Source: Schistocerca nitens
Lineage: Eukaryota > Arthropoda > Insecta > Orthoptera > Acrididae
NCBI RefSeq assembly: GCF_023898315.1
Contig: NC_064622.1
Location: forward strand, 273,659,503 to 273,723,502
Length of the DNA: 64,000 bases
Reading direction: 5' to 3'
The notes beneath the pieces were generated by a model. It saw nothing but the letters and a program-made list of their open reading frames with translations, searched no databases and was not told the origin of the DNA. Position numbers and translations under genes: made by a program. This document shows, piece by piece, positions 36,701 through 51,300 of this stretch; the stretch's first letter is position 1; each line of letters begins with the position of its first letter.

Positions 36701-39231
36701 TACAGGATGATCACCAGGTATGGTATTAGCTTTAGGTTTGTAAGGTATCATCTGTGAGACATCTGGCCGAGGAACTTTGGCAGCTTCATCTTCATCTAAA
36801 GATGAGCAGGCAGCCAGAGGGTGAAACGCTCTCGATGCTGTGCTCGCAACTTCATTGTATCCTATTGCTCTATAAGAAAAAATAAACAGTTTGAGCACTG
36901 GTTAACAGATTAAGGATGTGGATTAACTAAGTATTTTCTAGAGGGAAGCAGACACGTTGTTTTAGAGTTCACCAATGTTCAACACAACACATACTTCTGA
37001 CATTTTTCTTTAGATGCAATAAATACTTACTTTAGTTCACCTGGAGTACATGGATACAAATCAAGGAATTTGTATCTATCCACCAGCTGAGCTGTTTCCT
37101 TTCCTTGAAATTCTTTTATCTGCAAAGAAGAAAAAACAGCAATGTTTAAACACAACATTTCTTATTTGTAAATGTACATTTTATGTTGTTCAATGAAAAT
37201 ACTAACCTGACTGAGAACAGCACTTCGCCTCTTTTCAACTTTAACAATACTTGCGAGGTCTCCAATATTTGATTCAAATTCAAGAAAACGATTCCAGATT
37301 TCACTGTAAATTAACATCTCACAGTCAGTATGAAACAACTGTTCAAATTATATGGCTGAGAAAGGAAATTAGATATGGTACATATCACAACTCTGAAATC
37401 ATCCAACACCTTCAAAATACAAAAATTGGATTTAAAATTTATCAACAAAAAAAAAAAAAAAGAGAGAATAGATAGACATTTATAATGACTGAAGGGCTTA
37501 AATGGCTTTTACTTACCTTCTTCAAATTAAATTACACACAAAACATTTGTATACAGTCCCAAATTTATATTTATTATTCTATGGTGCATTTCAGGGCACA
37601 GTACCTCATTTTCGTATGGCTAACAATTCTGTTTTTCTTGTATTATTGGTGATTATAAAAATACAGAAGAATGCTGCAAGATGCGTATTTATTCCAGAAT
37701 GAAAATACAAAAATTTGTTTCTTTTTTCAAGATAGTGCAAGATAGACAATATTAAAGTAGCAAAGAGACATGAGAAGCACATCACTGTACACCGTTGCGA
37801 AACTTCATGACAGAGTTAAACTGTAAATCATGTGCCAGAGTAGCTCCTTCAAATTTTATTTCAGCACACAGCTTTAATTTCTATAACAGCATGCAATCCA
37901 TTGTAAAGTAGAATTTTATTTCAGCACACAGCTTTAATTTCTATAACAGCATGCAATCCATTGTAAAGTAAACTATTAAAACTAAAAACAAGCCCATAGG
38001 CTGAGGACAACCCATTATTCCATAACATCCATTATTCCATAATATCCCTTATTCCAGGAGAGGTAGTCTGATAAGCTATGTATGCATGCATGAGAGTTCT
38101 GTGAGATGTGGGAAGTGGGAGGAAGGTACTAACAGAATTGAAGCTGCAAGGGTGGGTTTCATGTTATGGCTGGATAATTCACCCATTAAGAGCTCAGTCA
38201 TGTTTTGTAAAACTCTTAAGACATTTCCAGGATACATAATAACAGGAAAATAATACTAAAATACAATTTATACTTACACAGACTTTTCAGGCTCTAAGCT
38301 ACCAGACGACAGTACTCTTTCAAACAGAACTCTTGTGTTGTTATCCTCTGAAATAATAATTAAACGAAAGGAAAAAAATTAACTGATGTCATATCCACTG
38401 GTGATAGGGGTAAATGGTATGAACAATATTTAAATGGAACTCACCATTTAAGTGGGAAAGATAGTCAATATAGCACAGTATATAATCAGGGTTATCCGAA
38501 AACTTCTTTAGGCCTAGTTCAAATATTCTGAAAGCAATATTCTTGTCCTTGCTGCAATAATATTCCATCAATGCAGCAGCTACAAAAACGTGGAACCTAG
38601 AGCGTGAATCTTCCCTCGCTCTCTTGAACACTGTGCGAGCAGATTTTATTCCTTCAGCACGTCGAGCAAACTTCATGTACTGTACATAGGCCTAGAAAAG
38701 CATAAATTTTAAATGTAAGAGCAATGACACAAGCATGTATACCGGCAGTCATTATCACAGCACTGGCTTTCGTCATTCCTGCAATATTTATGTTTCAAAA
38801 TTTCATTTACTGGCCCGAAGAAAACAAACTACAAACTTCTTGGTCATAATTTAGTGCCACAATCCATGTTAATTACAAATAGAAATTCCTAAATAAGTAA
38901 TTACAAGTGAATAATTAAAGGTAGTACAACTGATAAAAGTTTTTACATTTTCAGGCAAATGAGGATAACATCTTCATGAGTAGCTAAAGTAATATACATA
39001 GTGAAGTCCATCCTATGAGATAATGTCCAAGTTAACACTTTCAACTTCAATAGCAGAAGATCCTCTTAGAAAAGAGATACATCTGTTGCAGAGTTGTTGA
39101 GGACAAGATTGGAAAACGGAAAACAGATGCATATTCAGAAGGTGGTAATATAATGTGATGGCACACACTTTTAAGCACCAATGAATTACAAATATTGTAA
39201 AGGAGGAAGGGGAACACACACACACACACAA

Positions 39232-39290
<59 letters not shown>

Positions 39291-39301
39291 CAAGCAAACA
39301 A

Positions 39302-39354
<53 letters not shown>

Positions 39355-42300
39355 TGACAAATGGGGGAGTAAATAGGGGAGTAGCAGATGGAGAAAAAAG
39401 GGGAAAAGGGGAGGGGGAGAGGACTGAGGAGAAAAGAACACTGACAGCTACTATTGCTAGAATGTAAGCGTCCTATAGAGTCAGTATATTAAATGTAATC
39501 AGCTTGCATGCCAGTCACAACTACTATAATCTAAAGACTCAGCTACATAAAGAATGAAGAAAAGAAATTGCACAACTGGCATCAAAAGTGGTATTTCATT
39601 TTTTTTAGTTTGTACTCCAAGAAACAATGTGGCTAAAGGTGTGACCTGTCATCTAACTCCCCACAGATAATATCTGCTGATAGCTTTCTTTTTCTTGAAA
39701 CTGCAGCATTTACTGGGCAGAGACTGGTCTCACGACAGGGAGAACGGTGTTTTTAAACCACAGTGGCAAGTTGTAGACCCAAATCCAAAACACTATGTTA
39801 AATAAAAAGTAGGGGACAAATTGAATGGCTGTTGGCACAAATGTGATACCAGCCAAACCAATAATTACACTCACTTGCATCAACAATTGTGACCATCAAA
39901 CAACTACACTGTAGACTAACAGGAAATAATGACATTGTGAAATATTTGCTGTATTTAACTTCAAAAATTAATCAGTTATTGCAAATATGTTACAGCTTAA
40001 TGATAGAATTAATATTATGAAATATCACCTGCATGAAGATGATATACAGAGGGGTTCGGGAAAAGGTAGACACTCTTTGATGGTCAATATTAATAGAACA
40101 AAATGACATACTGTAACAATTCTTGCACGAGGGGAAGATTATTTTGTGTGTTCAAAGCACACCTTATTAGCAGCCAAACAACATCAATGGCAGTGAACTG
40201 TTAAGAGAACGACAGCTGTCAGTGTTGCTGGTGTGACAGCAGCACAGGACGCCAGCCACACAGGACGCAATGACAGTTTCTCGTAGCTCATTTAGTGTAG
40301 CTGGCTTCCGTTGACGAATTTCATTTTTCAAAGTCCACTATAGGTAGCAATAAAGAGGTGTAAAGTCTGGAGGCCCCAATGAATACTCAAGAGCTCCTCT
40401 CCAAACTATCTATCTTCCAGGTAGATTTTCATCCAAGCAGGACGCGATAGCTTTCTGGTAGAGAGGTGGAACACCATTTTGTTGTAGGTAAAAATCTTTC
40501 ATTTACAAACACCACTCGAATGGGAGGTAAAAATCAATGTTTGCAGCATATGAAAATACACCTCACCAGTTACAGTACCTTCAAGTAAGGATGGGCCAAT
40601 CAAACCATGCGATGACAGACCAGACCACACATTAACACACGGTAGATTGAAATGTTTGTCCACGTGAATGTGAGGATTTTCAGGAGCCCCGTACATGCAG
40701 CTGTGGCAGTTTACAGTACCATTCAGTTTGAATTGTGCCTCATCAGATCAGAGAACCATCCTTGCAAACTGTTCATCCTCACGAAGCATACCTTCACCCC
40801 ACTCGCAGTACTCCAATCCTTTGGTCTGGGCCACCCTCGTTCACACTGTGCAGCAATCCTAGAATCTACACTTTCCACTTTACACCCTCCAGAATTTGTC
40901 ATCTGCTTGATCAGCTTATCCTACTGTCACATGCACCATGCTTCACAGATTTTTGAGGTGACCTAGTAAAATGTTGCAACACAGCAGCACTGAAAGCTGA
41001 CTTGCTGACGTTTTTGGTCAGCCAGACCCTTACTAACATCCTGAACAGTACTGCTGCCTTCAAGCTTACACCAAACGTCATACATTGTTGTACACATTAT
41101 GCCACTGCCATTGTACCTCCATCATGTTTTCATACTTCCAGTATCACTTCAATATGGCCTTGCATTGTCAAACGATAACCTTACTTCATTCATTGGTGTG
41201 CTGTCATCTGCTGGAAAATCTATATCACAATCTGTTGAGAAAATAATGGCCTATGCTACCGTGAAAAATTACAGAAATATGTCATTTCGTTCCATAGATA
41301 TTTACTATGAAGGAGTCTTCAACATGGGGGGCTGTAATCCCCACTCCTTCCTAATTCCCTGTATTGTCCACATTAGTCGTTTATGAAGATTTGAGAGGGG
41401 CGAAGATTACAATAAACTTTCTAGCTTACTTAGCTCATCATGTAGAGCTGGTTCCAGTTCTTCTTTTCTATGGATCTGATTCTTGAAGCGGAAAATGTTA
41501 CATCCTAGGTCCTCACTGTTGGATTGATCTAAATAAATTTGAAGATTGCTGTTGCAGAATTTTTGTTTTTATGTAAATCTATTTTCTCAAATTTTAGTAT
41601 ATCATACAGTCTTTTGATTTTTCCCATTTAGAAGGGCGAAATTACATTGACAATTCCTGACAGATTAAAACTGTGAGGACAGGTCATGAGTCGTGCTTGG
41701 GTAGCTCAGTTGGTAAAGCACTTGCCTGCGAAATGCAAAGGTCCCGAGTTCAAGTCTCGGTCCGGTACACAGTTTTAATCTGTCAGGAAGTTTCATACAG
41801 CGCACACTCGCTGCAGAGTGAAAATCTCATTCTGAAATTACATTGTTTGCACAAAATACAAAAATACTTCTGATCATATCAGAGACATGCTTACGACTCC
41901 GACATTCTGCAGGAATATCCATATTCTAAAGTGTTAACCTTCCCCCATGAACCATGGACCTTGCCGTTGGTGGGGAGGCTTGCGTGCCTCAGCGATACAG
42001 ATGGCCGTACCGTAGGTGCAACCACAACGGAGGGGTATCTGCTGAGAGGCCAGACACACATGTGGTTCCTGAAGAGGGGCAGCAGCCTTTTCAGTAGTTG
42101 CAGGGGCAACAGTCTGGATGATTGACTGATCTGGCCTTGTAACATTAACCAAAACGGCCTTGCTGTGCTGGTACTGCGAACGGCTGAAAGCAAGGGGAAA
42201 CTACAGCCGTAATTTTTCCCGAGGACATGCAGCTTTACTGTATGATTAAATGATGATGGCGTCCTCTTGGGTAAAATATTCCGGAGGTAAAATAGTCCCC

Positions 42301-45300
42301 CATTCGGATCTCCGGGCGGGGACTACTCAAGAGGACGTCGTTATCAGGAGAAAGAAAACTGGCATTCTACGGATCGGAGCGTGGAATGTCAGATCCCTTA
42401 ATCGGGCAGGTAGGTTAGAAAATTTAAAAAGGGAAATGGATAGGTTAAAGTTAGATATAGTGGGAATTAGTGAAGTTCGGTGGCAGGAGGAAGAAGACTT
42501 TTGGTCAGGTGATTACAGGGTTATAAATACAAAATCAAATAGGGGTAATGCAGGAGTAGGTTTAATAATGAATAAAAAAAAATAGGAGTGTGGGTTAGCT
42601 ACTACAAACAGCATAGTGAACGCATTATTGTGGCCAAGATAGACACAAAGCCCATGCCTACTACAGTAGTACAAGTTTATATGCCAACTAGCTCTGCAGA
42701 TGATGAAGAAATTGATGAAATGTATGACGAGATAAAAGAAATTATTCAGGTAGTGAAGGGAGACGAAAATTTAATAGTCATGGGTGACTGGAATTTGTCA
42801 GTAGGAAAAGGGAGAGAAGGAAACATAGTAGGTGAATATGGATTGGGGGGAAGAAATGAAAGAGGAAGCCGCCTTGTAGAATTTTGCACAGAGCATAACT
42901 TAATCATAACTAACACTTGGTTCAAGAATCATAAAAGAAGGTTGTATACCTGGAAGAATCCTGGAGATACTAATAGGTATCAAATAGATTATATAATGGT
43001 AAGACAGAGATTTAGGAACCAGGTTTTAAATTGTAAGACATTTCCAGGGGCAGATGTGGATTCTGACCACAATCTATTGGTTATGAACTGCAGATTGAAA
43101 CTGAAGACATTGCAAAAAGGTGGGAATTTAAGGAGATGGGACCTGGATAAACTGAAAGAACCAGAGGTTGTAGAGAGTTTCAGGGAGAGCATAAGGGAAC
43201 AATTGACAGGAATGGGGGAAAGAAATACAGTAGAAGAAGATTGGGTAGCTCTGAGGGATGCAGTAGTGAAGGCAGCAGAGGATCAAGTAGGTAAAAAGAC
43301 GAGGGCTAATAGAAATCCTTGGGTAACAGAAGAAATATTGAATTTAATTGATGAAAGGAGAAAATATAAAAATGCAGTAAATGAAGCAGGCAAAAGGGAA
43401 TACAAACGTCTCAAAAATGAGATCGACAGAAAGTGCAAAATGGCTAAGCAGGGATGGCTAGAGGACAAATGTAAGGATGTAGAGGCTTGTCTCACTAGGG
43501 GTAAGATAGATACTGCCTACAGGAAAATTAAAGAGACCTTTGGAGAGAAGAAAACCACTTGTATGAATATCAAGAGCTCAGATGGCAACCCAGTTCTAAG
43601 CAAAGAAGGGAAGGCAGAAAGGTGGAAGGAGTATATAGAGGTTCTATACAAGGGCGATGTACTTGAGGGCAATATTATGGAAATGGAAGAGGACAAAGAT
43701 GAAATGGGAGATATGATACTGCATGAAGAATTTGACATAGCACTGAAAGATCTAAGTCGAAACAAGGTCCCGGGTGTAGACAACATTCCATTAGAACTAC
43801 TGACTGCCTTGGGAGAACCGGCCCTGACAAAACTTTACCATCTCGTGAGCAAGGTGTATGAGTCAGCTGAAATACCCTCATACTTCAAAAAGAATATAAT
43901 AATTCCAATCCCAAAGAAAGCAGGTGTTGACAGATGTGAAAATTACCGAACTATCAGTTTAATAAGTCACAGCTGCAAAATACTAACGCGAATTCTTTAC
44001 AGACGAATGGAAAAACTGGTAGAAGCGGATCTCGGGGAAGATCAGTTTGGATTCCGTAGAAATGTTGGAACACGTGAGGCAATACTAACCTTACGACTTA
44101 TCTTAGAAGTAAGATTAAGAAAAGGCAAACCTACGTTTCTAGCATTTGTAGACTTAGAGAAAGCTTTTGACAACGTTAACTGGAATACTCTCTATCAAAT
44201 TCTGAAGGTGGCAGGGGTAAAATACAGGGAGCGAAAGGCTATTTACAATTTGTACAGAAACCAGATGGCAGTTATAAGAGTCGAGGGGCATGAAAGGGAA
44301 GCAGTGGTTGGGAAAGGAGTGAGACAGGGTTGTAGCCTCTCCCCAATGTTATTCAATCTGTATATTGAGCAAGCAGTAAAGGAAACAAAAGAAAAATTCG
44401 GAGTAGGTATTAAAATTCACGGAGAAGAAGTAAAAACTTTGAGGTTCACCGATGACATCGTAATTCTGTCAGAGACAGCAAAGGACTTGGAAGAGCAGTT
44501 GAACGGAATGGACAGTGTCTTGAAAGGAGGATATAAGATGAACATCAACAAAAGCAAAACGAGGATAATGGAATGTAGTCAAATTAAATCGGGTGATGCT
44601 GAGGGGATTAGATTAGGAAATGAGACACTTAAAGTAGTAAAGGAGTTTTGCTATTTAGGGAGTAAAATAACTGATGATGGTCGAAGTAGAGAGGATATAA
44701 AATGTAGACTGGCAATGGCAAGGAAATCGTTTCTGAAGAAGAGAAATTTGTTAACATCGAGTATAGATTTAGGTGTCTGGAAGTCGTTTCTGAAAGTATT
44801 TGTATGGAGTGTAGCCATGTATGGAAGTGAAACATGGACGATAACCAGTTTGGACAAGAAGAGAATAGAAGCTTTCGAAATGTGGTGCTACAGAAGAATG
44901 CTGAAGATAAGGTGGGTAGATCACGTAGCTAATGAGGAGGTATTGAATAGGATTGGGGAGAAGAGAAGTTTGTGGCACAACTTGACTAGAAGAAGGGATC
45001 GATTGGTAGGACATGTTTTGAGGCATCAAGGGATCACAAATTTAGCATTGGAGGGCAGCGTGGAGGGTAAAAATCGTAGAGGGAGACCAAGAGATCAATA
45101 CACTAAGCAGATTCAGAAGGATGTAGGTTGCAGTAGGTACTGTGAGATGAAGAAGCTTGCACAGGATAGAGTAGCATGGAGAGCTGCATCAAACCAGTCT
45201 CAGGACTGAAGACCACAACAACAACAAAGTGTTAACAATTTTTCTTAACAAATGAATTTCTACTTGTTTGTTACATTATTGCTTTTGATTATTATTTCAT

Positions 45301-48300
45301 AAATGAATCCAGAAATAACCATAGTAACCAATACAGTACTGCGTAAATGATGATATAAATTTTAGTGTGTCAATAGTTTATAATTTCAAATGTTTCTAAA
45401 AAAAATTATTTTAACCATACATTCAGAACTAATAGTTATCAATTATGACACTGAGCTTAAAAGACTTTACAAAGTAATTCATTTTCATAAAACTTTAGCT
45501 TGAAATATAAGATACTGTGTATAAAACTACATGAAAGTTTTCAGAAAAGCAACTGAAATAATAGTGATCTGTCCAAAATTCAAAAAATAATACTGTTATC
45601 GAAAACTGCTGTTGAGGAAAGGTAATGCTAGAGGAGGATGTCCTGCTACATGGTGAATCAGCTACTGTATAAATTTGAAGAGGTTGAAAAAAATCAGACA
45701 ATCAGTTGCAAACCAATAGTTTATTTAGCCTTTGACCTAGGTTTTGATATTCTTAAAAGTATCTTCTTTAGAAGGAATTGACCCTAAAATGTATATAATG
45801 GTTACAAACTATTTTTACATACATATCTAAATATTAATAACAGAAAAATATTTATGAGGTGAACTTGTTACATCACATGGTGGTAAATTACATTACCTGA
45901 AGCTGAGTGGCTCTTGTCATATATAAAATTGATATAAAAACCAGAAACATCACATGCCATGGCTTAAGACAGCAGCCAGATTAATTATATTCAGCATATG
46001 TCAGAATAAATGCGCAAATGTAATGCTCTTGTCAACATAAAATTAAAACAGGAGTACAAAGGACTGACTTTGCAACCAGGTGTGAGGGGGTTAAAAAAAA
46101 AAAGGCGAACAACACTGCCATCGGTGGAGCTTGTGTAGTATACGTTTCTGCCACTAGGTGGGAATAGTGCAACTCATTGCCAATTCAGTGCTGCCTGTGT
46201 TGTCGACCTGGCTTGTTCTGTTCATTTACAGTAATTGTTTTCAGTGGCGCTGTTTTCATCTTGTTTCATTTTTATGATGGCAACTTTATGTGAACAACAT
46301 GCAGTTTTAAAATTTTGTTTTCTACTCTGTAAAAATGCTGCTGAAACTGTTTTAATCTTGAAAATAGCTTACCAAGATGATGCTACAGGGAAAGTGTACA
46401 AGTGGTTTGCTCGATTTAAAAATGGCGACATGTTGGTTGATGACAAACCTCATTCTGGACATCCATCAACTGCCCAAATCGAGGAAAATATTGAAAAAAT
46501 TCGAGAGCTTGTGCTCACAGACTATCAACAGACAACTGATGACCGTCTAAGAAATTTTAAGAAGATGGTGCAACAGTGTTTGTCAAAAAAGACCCAATTT
46601 GCAGAGACAAGAGACTGGTTCTTCCACCACGAAAAAACACCTGCACACACAGCCATCTCTGTTACTTAGTTTTTGGCTAAAACTGGCACGGTTCTGCTGC
46701 ACCTTATTTGCCTGACCTGGCTCCATGCAAATTTTTCTTGTTAGCAGGCATGAAAGGACACTGATTTGACAACATTGAGGAAGTCAATGGAAAAACTCAG
46801 AAGGAGCTGTCAGTTGTTTCTAGAGATGACTACAAAAAATGTTTTGAACAGTGGAGGCACCGTGGGACAAATGTATCAGTTGTAACGGAGAGTATTTTGA
46901 CAAGGATAAGATTGCTTTGGAAACAATTTTAAAACATATAGCTTTTAAAAAATACTTTTTTTATACCCCCCTCATATATTCATTTTTAGGACTCACTCCT
47001 GAAGAAGAATATATTTTTAGAAACATCAAAACCTAGATCAAGGGCTAAATGAACTTTTGTTTGCAACTAGTTGGCTAATTTTTTTCGACCTCTTTGATCA
47101 AAGAGAGTCTACATTTTCCTGGACCCCTCTGTATAACTGAACAAGATTGTGTAAGGAACAGATTTGTTTGATGTTCTCTGAGAAAACAGTGTGCTACAGA
47201 TCTAGACAGACATTGGAATTGGTGCTCTATTTCTATAGCACAGCAGACAGCTCACTTTAACAGCAAATAGACTGACTTCACTACACACACCACACTTCAC
47301 TTCACTTCACTTCACTTCAAAATGGGTTACACTGAAATGCCCATGTAACATGGAGCTGACACGAATTTGTCTTATAAACATAATGATACACTTCGGTAAA
47401 TATAATTATAAATATCACACATGTATTTAGTACACAATTTTCCATCTTTATGTAATATGGAAAGCATCATATTTGTGTATAAATAACATACATGTAAATA
47501 TCCTCCCACTGCCCATGTATGTAATAATACCTATTACACGTAGAAAGTTAAATAAAATAAATTGTTCTTACACATGCAATGGGATTTTGAAAGCAAATTT
47601 AGTAAAGTACGATTTTGTGTTTGTGTGTGTGTGTGTAAAAACACGTTTATGTGTTTGTGCTTATTGCTCACAAGAGAGATGCCAACAGGACAAATTCCAA
47701 GAAAACATATATTTTGAAACAAACACTGATATTTGTTGGTCAGCACAAAACAACTCTCCAAACTTCTCGATGAATGCTAACAATGAACTGGATCAATATA
47801 GGTCTGACAAAATACGGAAAGATCATTCGAATTTGTAGTTAACCAAGAACTTGTAGACAGTTCCCTATGTCCAAGCCTCCTGCTTGTCTTTACTGTTCCC
47901 ATTGTTGTTGTATAGTGTAGCTAGAACAGGTTAGCCATTTGGCTGGAAAGATCAACTTCTCTACCAAAGTTCTGTAGTGCAGTGTCTACAACAGCCATCT
48001 AATCGTTTAGAGTGCGTAAAGTCATATCTACAAAACAGACACCAAATAGTTGAAGTTTTGTACAAAGAAGGAAAAAATTTAACTTCCTATCAATCAGAAA
48101 AACAGTGTGTTAAATACGGTGGGACCAATCTTGTTCTTGCTTTTTGTAAATGACCTGGAACCATCCAGCCCTAACTATAAGTACATTAAATATGCCGATG
48201 ATACAAATATACTTATCAAAGGAAAGACCCCAGATGAGCTCCAAAATGAAATAGAAAGAGCATTTCACATGTATCAGAATGGTTCGCAGTGAACAACTTA

Positions 48301-51300
48301 ATAATAAACACACATAAAACAAACACTATGCATCTACACAAAAGCCTTTAACTGCAACCATAGAACTGTTAAGCAAAAGACTTGAAATTGTAAATAGCAC
48401 CAAATTTTTGGGAGTTTGGATCCAAGATAACCTAAGATGGCAGAAACACACACACAACACCTATGTAGTAAATTAAATACCATTTGTTATAGTATAAAAA
48501 TTCTTGCTGGATGCACATCAATGCAAGCCATAAAAAAAATGTGTACTATGCCCAAGCAGGATCACTACTAAGATATGGTTTAATTTGCTGGGGAAATTCA
48601 CCACCTAGCAAAAGCTGTTTTATTGCACAAAAAAGAATTATAAAAGCCATGGAAGGCTCAGCACCTCGACCTTCATGCAAACCCTCATTTAAAAAGCTTC
48701 ATATTCTTCAATTACCATGCCTATATATCCTAGAAACAATAATGTTTATAAGGAAAATCATAGACGAAAATACCAAGATTGCTCCAAAAAACCAAAATAT
48801 CCATTCATACAACACAATGAATAATCAAGATTTACATATGCAGTTTTTACATACAACACTAAAACAAAAAGGACCCTTGCAAGTAGGAAAAAAACTGTAT
48901 AACAAACTACCTAAAAAAATTAAGGCAATAACTGGCATGCATAAATTCAAAACTGTTGTGAGTGACTACTTGCTACAGAATTGCTACTATAGTGTTGATG
49001 AATTTTTATCTACAATGTAAATATGTGAAAAATTTAAATAGTTTATACAATTAAGGCCAAAATAAGAAATGTGTACATGTAGATTTATCTGTGTATGGTA
49101 TGTGGTCTATTACATGTATGTGTGTGTCTGCATAATCAAGGCCGAAAGTATGAAATGTGTGCATGTAAAATTTATTTGTGTATTTGTGAAACGTTATTCC
49201 CATATGTTAGAGTTATATTGCTATATACTAAAAAATATACAAGTTTTTATGTTAAACTTTATTGCAAATTATTTGACTTGTCCTATATCATTATGTACCC
49301 CTGTACAGTGTATGATTCACAGGACCAATAAATATACAATACAATACAATGTTGTCCAAATTCTCTCTCTGACATGCTACACATGTACAACAAGAACTTT
49401 TTCTGCTTAGAAGTGAAGGTGGTACTTTTTAGGTAAAAAATTTAACTTGTGTTCCACTACAATCCCTTTCAGTGTCAATGCACTTTGTCCAATGCTGTCC
49501 CAGTATGTAGATCCCATACGTAAAATATGATTTTGAGAGGTCTGTAGAACATTCACATGACTTTTGTAACTCTTCACTGGGATCAAAGCATTTTCCAGCC
49601 ATACATTTCTTCAGATGTGTTGATAACTGAATGTTAAATGGTGCCAAATCTGATGAATTCAGTTTAAATCCAACAGTTTTGCCAAATGGAAGCACCTTTA
49701 TGGGCACAATGATTGTCCTAATGGGAGATTATTATTATTATTATAATATTATTATTATTATTTTCAGTTGAGGTTACTTCTTATGTACTTTTCCATATTA
49801 TTATTTTCAGTTCAGGTGACTTCTCATGTACTTTTCCACATCCTTGCATAGAATTTGTTAGTTCTTGTTTTACCTTTCAGAAGGTAATTAACAAAAAGAA
49901 TCACCTTTGAACCTCATTTTTCCTTTTAGATAAAGGGTTATTAGTTTGCAACCCATTTGACTGATTTCTGTTTTGTTGCTGGCTTGAAGTTATGGACACA
50001 GGTATCATCTACTGTATTAAATATGTCAACAAAATCTGTTGGACTCTTTTTTTAAAATGCCCCAAACATTTTGTCCCGCATTTACTTTTGAGCAGCAAGT
50101 AGCTATAGTAATATGCACATAAGAAGTCAGGTGGTGGGGCACTGAGCAGTGGCAAGGAGCAATGTACCATGTGATATGAAACTTCCTGGCAGATTAAAAC
50201 TGTGTGCCCGACCGAGACTCGAACTACTTCAGATAATAGTGTCATTCTGCCACATCAGTCTGTAGCAAGTGCATTGGGCTGCACGTAGAACATTTAACAT
50301 TTATTTTCATGTTAGTTAGGTATGGTGAGGTTACTTAGCCATTGTCTTGTTCATTATTGGTGATATTAAATAAACATGGCAAGTATTATGTTAAGAAGCA
50401 ATAGAAATAGTTTCCCAAGCATATAAATTCTATTAGGGAGAGTCAGAAGCAGAAACAGTGGTCCACCGTCGTGCTCATACGTGTGTTGCCAGATACCATG
50501 GTATGCAACAGCTGGAGTGTGAGGCGTGACAGAGAGACACTGAGAAGACTGATGCCTCTCTCTGGGTGGAACGCTTCACATTGACACACTATAATGCAGC
50601 AGCTATTTTACATCAAGATTTCACCAGCTATTCCATGCATCTTATTTGACAGTTGCAAAATACTAGATTCTGCACTTTCTAACTGTCCTTCATGTGGAAT
50701 ACATTTAAGCAAAGCAAAAGCAGAGCCAGGTTTAGAATCAGTAACCTCTTCTTTATGATTAAAAGCTATGGAGCAGAGTTTTCAGAAAGTTTCATCTACT
50801 ACACATAAACTGCTGTACCAAATAAAGTGTCACAACTAAGCATATGCAAATAAGGCCTAATTCTACTACACTATTTTAGTTATCTGCAGGCATCTTCATC
50901 CTATTTCATTGCAAGAACTTTCTGGTATCATGTACAATGTAATAATTCACTCAATACAATTCTCAACAACATATATGACGTTAATTAAGAAAATACAATA
51001 CTGGAAAAATGCATTATAAATGTTCTAAATCTATCTTTAAACCATCAAAATCTCTGGAAAATAGCAAAAAGCAAAGAAACTACACGCAACATTGATTCTC
51101 TACCACTTACCAGTGTTGGGTCAATGTCAGGAATCTCAAGAAAACGACCATAGATTTGATGCACCTTCTCATATTTTAGTCTTCCTTCTTCGAAATCGGC
51201 ATAAGCAAAATAGAGTAACATGTTCTTTTTCAACAAAGAAGCTGTTGCCCTCTCATATACTGCAGCAGCTTCATCACTGAACAGTTTTGCTGCTGTGACA

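Larger units (their letters stand above)
41939..45225 (+). mobile_element. RTE-clade LINE, copy 2, full length, with 11-bp target-site duplication
   Basis: 3287 bp, bounded by AAAGTGTTAAC at 41928-41938 and 45226-45236. The 5' end starts CTTCCCCCATGAACCATGG, absent from copy 1, so this is the best full-length reference here. By eye it differs from copy 1 at a few percent of bases, except in 43614-43923, where it instead matches copy 3 exactly. The 3' end is GACTGAAGACCACAACAACA. Antisense to su(f) within its 12.4-kb intron. Confidence 0.95.

Noticed and set aside
39013-39441. Cysteine/valine and serine/leucine-rich frames
   Set aside because: They come from the (CA)n and (GA)n microsatellites.
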